In this document: piece by piece, positions 41,601 through 47,600 of the stretch
Layout: each line of letters opens with the position of its first letter
Position numbering within the stretch: the stretch's first letter is position 1
Assembly (NCBI RefSeq): GCF_032999765.1
Contig: NZ_CP136051.1
Span: 2,146,417-2,210,416 of the forward strand
Length of the DNA stretch: 64,000 bases
Reading direction: 5' to 3'
From: Imperialibacter roseus
GTDB taxonomy: Bacteria > Bacteroidota > Bacteroidia > Cytophagales > Cyclobacteriaceae
The notes under the pieces: model-generated
Database searches by the model: none
Told to the model about the DNA's origin: nothing
What the model saw: the letters and a program-made list of their open reading frames with translations, nothing else
Position numbers and translations under genes: made by a program

Positions 41601-44600
41601 GCGTCAGGTCGGTAGCCTTAGGGAAAAGAACAGCAGTTGGGTTGATGTCAAAAGCTTTCAGGTCAGTAGTACCATCGCTTTGCACGACAGTGAAAGTGTA
41701 CCCTGAAGTTTTAAGTGTTTCAAAACCACTGGCAGTATTTGTCAGCACTCCATTCACGGAGATAGAAGTAAGTTCTATGGCTCCATTAGAAGGCGTACAC
41801 TGATCAGATGGTGTTGCTGTAGAAGCATTGATGACGATAGTAGCAGGGTTGTCGGCAATGGTTTGGTTAGCATCGACCCGGCACGACTCAGAAGGCGTGG
41901 CACTGTCAACAACTCTTACCCAGAATACGTCACCAGCAGTGTTGGCAGGCAATGCTGACAGCACGTTACCAGTGAAACCACCATTGTTGCCAATAGCGAC
42001 AGTAGCGCCATTGTAAGTAGTTCCGTTAGGTAGGGCAGTGGCAGCGCCAGTATTGCCGATGTTGGCAGCCGTAGACACATACCATGTGAAAGTATAGTTA
42101 AAGTCTGTACCGCCGTTGTTGGTCACAGCCGCAGTCAATGAGCCATTTGCGGATGCTCCTCCATTACAGCTGGTGTTGTCTACTTTGGTGATGCTGACAA
42201 TCGGTGTCACCGATGTGTTAGCTATTGTGAAAGGAATAGAAGCAGAGCTACAATTTGAAGAAGTGCGCTTAACGACTACCGAGTAGTTTCCGACAGCAAG
42301 TCCTGTTATGGAAGCAGTGGTAGAGGCAGCTTGAATAACAGCTCCACCATTGTTGAAGAATTCGTAGGTGTAGTCAGCCAGTGCCGCTACTGCACTTCCG
42401 TTTTCGGTAACAGAAGTAATAGTGTAAGAACCGTTGTCCAAGCCAGTATTACAGTCAGATGCACCTACATTGGTGGCAACAACCGCAATGGTAGGCTTGC
42501 TGAGTGTTACTGTGGTAGTGGCTACCTGAGAACATCCCAGGCCAGGCCCGCTGGTGTCAGTTACCCTAACTGTATACTGTCCGGCCGCTACTCCTGTTAG
42601 AGTAGCAGTTATGGCAGAAGCGTTTGTTCCGGCAGCAATGATATTACCAGCTACAGCACTTGTGCCTGTATACCACTGATAGCTGTAATCAGTGCTTCCT
42701 CCAGCGTTTGTAACGTTCACAGTGGCTGAACCATTCACGCCTGTACCGCCTGCACAAATAGTTGAAGGAGCGGCTTCAGAGGCACTGAGTACCGGTGCCA
42801 CACTAGTATTCCCGATAGTGAACTGTTTGAGCGCCGAAGGACATCCCAGGTTGTTATCTACTCTGATGAAGTAAGTACCAGGCGTCAGGTCAGTAGCCTT
42901 AGGGAAAAGAACAGCAGTTGGGTTGATGTCAAAAGCTTTCAGGTCAGTAGTACCATCGCTTTGCACGACAGTGAAAGTGTACCCTGAAGTTTTAAGTGTT
43001 TCAAAACCACTGGCAGTATTTGTCAGCACTCCATTCACGGAGATAGAAGTAAGTTCTATGGCTCCATTAGAAGGCGTACACTGATCAGATGGTGTTGCTG
43101 TAGAAGCATTGATGACGATAGTAGCAGGGTTGTCGGCAATGGTTTGGTTAGCATCGACCCGGCACGACTCAGAAGGCGTGGCACTGTCAACAACTCTTAC
43201 CCAGAATACGTCACCAGCAGTGTTGGCAGGCAATGCTGACAGCACGTTACCAGTGAAACCACCATTGTTGCCAATAGCGACAGTAGCGCCATTGTAAGTA
43301 GTTCCGTTAGGTAGGGCAGTGGCAGCGCCAGTATTGCCGATGTTGGCAGCCGTAGACACATACCATGTGAAAGTATAGTTAAAGTCTGTACCGCCGTTGT
43401 TGGTCACAGCCGCAGTCAATGAGCCATTTGCGGATGCTCCTCCATTACAGCTGGTGTTGTCTACTTTGGTGATGCTGACAATCGGTGTCACCGATGTGTT
43501 AGCTATTGTGAAAGGAATAGAAGCAGAGCTACAATTTGAAGAAGTGCGCTTAACGACTACCGAGTAGTTTCCGACAGCAAGTCCTGTTATGGAAGCAGTG
43601 GTAGAGGCAGCTTGAATAACAGCTCCACCATTGTTGAAGAATTCGTAGGTGTAGTCAGCCAGTGCCGCTACTGCACTTCCGTTTTCGGTAACAGAAGTAA
43701 TAGTGTAAGAACCGTTGTCCAAGCCAGTATTACAGTCAGATGCACCTACATTGGTGGCAACAACCGCAATGGTAGGAGCAGCGGCTGTAATTTCCACAGT
43801 CTCCGTGTTAAAACATCCAGCTCCTGTGGAGGCATTGTCTGTTACCAACACAGTGTAGAACCCGGCCGCAACGCCCGTCAATGTAGCTGTTGCCGCTGAA
43901 GTGTTAAGCACCGGATCGATTGGAGTTGAGGTGTCAGTTCCTGTATGCCACTTATAAGTGTAGGCAGTGCTACCGCCAGCGTTGGTTACAGTTACTGTAG
44001 CTTCTCCATCGCCACCAGTTCCACCTGGGCAAATAGTAGAAGGCTGATCTTCTGTGATCGACAGCGTAGGCGATACCGCATTGTCGGCAAGGTCAAACTG
44101 CAACGCTTCAGAATCACAGCTGGAAGATTTGTGGGTGATGACTACATAGTAAGTGCCGGGCATCAAACCACCGAAAGTCGTAGAACCATCGGTGTCTGAG
44201 TCAGTGATATCGGCGTTGGATGCATCCTGCAATGTGAGATTATAGCTCGCCAGGATAGTGGCTTCTGAATTGGCTACTACAGGCGCCCCGGAAGTTGTTA
44301 TGGAGGCACTGGTAATCGTGATACTGCCATTGCCGGAGCAGTCCTCCGAGTCGGCCTTGGTTCCGGCTCCGTCTATGTCAGCCAAAACCTGGGAGACAGA
44401 GGAAGTAAGCACCTGCACACAACCTGTCGATTGGTTGGTAACTCTTACGGTATAGGTACCAACAGCTAAATTATCTACCTGGCGGTTCGTTGTAATTACA
44501 GCACCGCTGACTGTTCCTCCGGCATACCATTGGAAAGTATAGCCAACTCCAAGCTGAGGAGTACCGCTTACAGTTACGTCAGCACTTAGTGAACCATTGT

Positions 44601-47600
44601 TAGGGACATCGCAATTTGTTTGATCAGAAAGCTTAGTTACTACAATATTGGGTGGTACCTGATTGTTGACGATGCTGATCACCAGTGGGTCAGAAACGCA
44701 ACCAGTAGCCGTATTGGTGGCAACAACAGTATAGGATAAACCTCCGTTTAAACCTGTGATAGTGCGTGAGGCTGCACCTGACACTGCACCACTGTTGTCT
44801 CCATTATTTAGTTGAGTTCCTCCGGTGCCAGTGCCGATGTACCAAACAAACGTGTAGCCGGAATAGTCGGCCACTGCACTGCCATTGAACGACAGGTCAA
44901 CGGTCGCTCCCCCGTTAAACTGGTTAGTATTGCAAAAAGTGTTGGGGTTTTTAGTGTTGAGTGTAGCGATAGGCTTAACGGGCGTGCTATTCACCACATA
45001 AGTGAGCGTATTAATACAGCCTGTAGACTGATTGGTGACCTTAACAGTGTAAGATCCCGCAACCTTGTCAATAAGTGTCGGAGTGCTGCTCAAGATAGTT
45101 CCCGTGGCAGTCGATCCTGCATACCAGGCAAAATCGTAGCCAACGGTGATACCCGCAGTGCCGTTCTCTGTAACCGATGCCGAAAGATCTGCTGTTCCCG
45201 AACCATTACAACTTATTGCCGGCGAGTCTTCAGAAATAGCAATGTCTGGAAGAGTAGTTTGGTTGGCCACCGTCATGGTTAGCTGTGACGTACAGCCATT
45301 ACCACCCTGGGCAGGGTCGCTTGTGGCAACTACAGTATATTGACCACCCGCAAGACCAGTTACTTCGTTGTTGTTAATGCCGGGGTTTGAGCCGTTACCG
45401 GGATCTGAATTAGTAAGGGCTGTAGCCGTGGTCGCTCCGTAGTACCACTTAAAAGTATACCCGGTCGTTGTTCCTGACACACCATCGTCCATTACCACTC
45501 TCAGTCTACCATCAGCTGCCGTGCAGCCAGAGTTGGGTTCATTAACGACATTAGAAATCAAGAACTCGGGATAGTTGATGGTGCCGTTGGGAACCGTAAA
45601 AGTGATGTTGTTGGTGTTAACACACATTGAGGTGGTGTTGGTTATCACCACCGTATATGTGCCACCTAAAAGTCCGTTGACATTGGCTGTGCAAGTAGCA
45701 CCCAATGCCAACCCTTTACATACCTCAGTTTGTGTGATATATGGAGTGCCACTAACCGTGCTTCCCTTGTAGATTTCAATTTTGTATCCATTTTCCGGTG
45801 TGATGCCGGTTTGGGTTGTTACGTCAAACTTCACTGATCCATTGCCAACAGTACAGCCAGTGTTGCTGCCTGTGACCGCAACCGCTCCGGAAAGATTTGG
45901 CTCATCTCTGGTTTGTTGAATCTGAAGGCCATTAAAAATTACGGAACAACCTGTGGTAAGATCAGTTGCTTTAATTGTATAGTTGCCAGCTTCAAGAGCA
46001 GGGAAGTTTCCGGTGCTATTGGTCGCTTGTATCTGGCCCGTAGCATTGTTTCCGGTAAAGAGGTCAAATTTGTATCCCCCTGCCGAAGCAACTCCTCCAG
46101 TCGTTACTGTTCCCGATGCATCAATGGCTCCATTTTTTGGATCTGCTCCTGAGTTGGGGCAGGCCCTTCTTGGAGTCACAAATGCATTGCCATTATATGC
46201 AGGATCCACCGTTCCGCTGGCTACCGTAAGCAATTTCGTATTGCTGCAACCAGAAGCTGTATGTGTCACCTTTACTGTGTACTGACCGCTGTTCAGCTGG
46301 AGTAGTTTGTTGCCACTTACAATTGAACCTGTTCCCGTAGTAGCGGTAATCTTGTTGGCATTAGAGGTGCTGTTACCATTATAGAAGGTAAATGTATAGC
46401 CTGCTGTGGCTCCAGAGGTGCCAAACACTTCTAATTGTCCATTATATGGTACAACACATCTTGTGTTTGACGTAGAATTGGCGGTAATGGCTGGTGCGGA
46501 AGTATTATTCAGGATGGTTACTGTAACAGGTTCAGAAACACATCCGCTGGAGTTGATCGCCTGAACAGTATAGTCTCCGAAAGTTAGCCCTGTAACAGTG
46601 GCACCGGTATAGTCCTCAACAAGTTTGATGCTTGTACCCTCATACCACTTAAATGTAAAGCCCGCAGTGGCACCGCCAGATGACGCTGACACAGCTCCAC
46701 TAAATAAATTTGCACAACTGGTAACATGAGACGTCACCTGGGCCTGTACTGATGGCGAAGCTAGTGTAGAAGTAACGGTTTCTTCCTCAACAGCCTGGCA
46801 ACCACTCGTATTGTTGATGACTCGTACAGAATAGTTCTGCGCCTTGAGGTTAGTTGCCACCGGCCCTGTAGCAAAGCTTGATGTAAAGTCAACGCCCACG
46901 TACCATAGAAAGGTGTAACCAGTGGTGGTGGCAACACCATTTACGTCGACGTAGGCTTCAAGGGAACCATTGGGACTGCCACAATTCGTAACCGGTTGGA
47001 GCTGGTTTACTACTACAACCGGGGCTTCTGTTACCCTGTCAATCGTCACAGTAAGTGGTAGCGCATCGCAGCCATAGTCCGAAGTGGCCTGAACTGTGTA
47101 GGTTCCTTCAGCCATTGTATTGTAGGTAGCACCTGTATATACCAGATCAGCAGGGTTGGTATTCCCAGGAGTGCCGTTATACCATCTGAATGTGTATCCG
47201 GCAGTGATGTTAGATACACTCGGGGGGGCATCGCCAGTTACATGTATGTCATCAATATTGTAGTATTCACCATTATTATCGTTCTTAAATTCCACTATCA
47301 CCTGCAAAGTGCTGCCAAGCTCCCCATTGGGAATTAGCTTGGCGGCCGAAGTGCTGCCGCCAGAAATATCGTCATTTTGACTAAAGAACTGCACCTTGGC
47401 ATTACTACCGATTTTGTAGTAGGCCTTGATATAGTCTGAACTCTCCAGTTGCCCGATTTCCTGTATGCTAAGCTGGACTGTAACGTTTGAATACCCGGTT
47501 GTGGTAATGGCTCCCGATGTCCAGGTAAGTACATTGCCACCCGAGTCATTTACCTCAAATTTCTTATTGCCACTGTAGTTCACCACCTTGGCATAGTCGG

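Noticed and set aside
28014-43776. CRISPR array or integron-like repeat cassette
   Set aside because: Repeats are over 1.2 kb, contiguous, in frame and coding; there are no spacers and no cas or integrase genes.
25000-47000. Many plus-strand open frames inside the giant gene, some repeated every 1290 or 1281 bp
   Set aside because: They are antisense shadows of the minus-strand repeats; their identical recurrence comes from the repeat DNA and they lack promoters or domain content.
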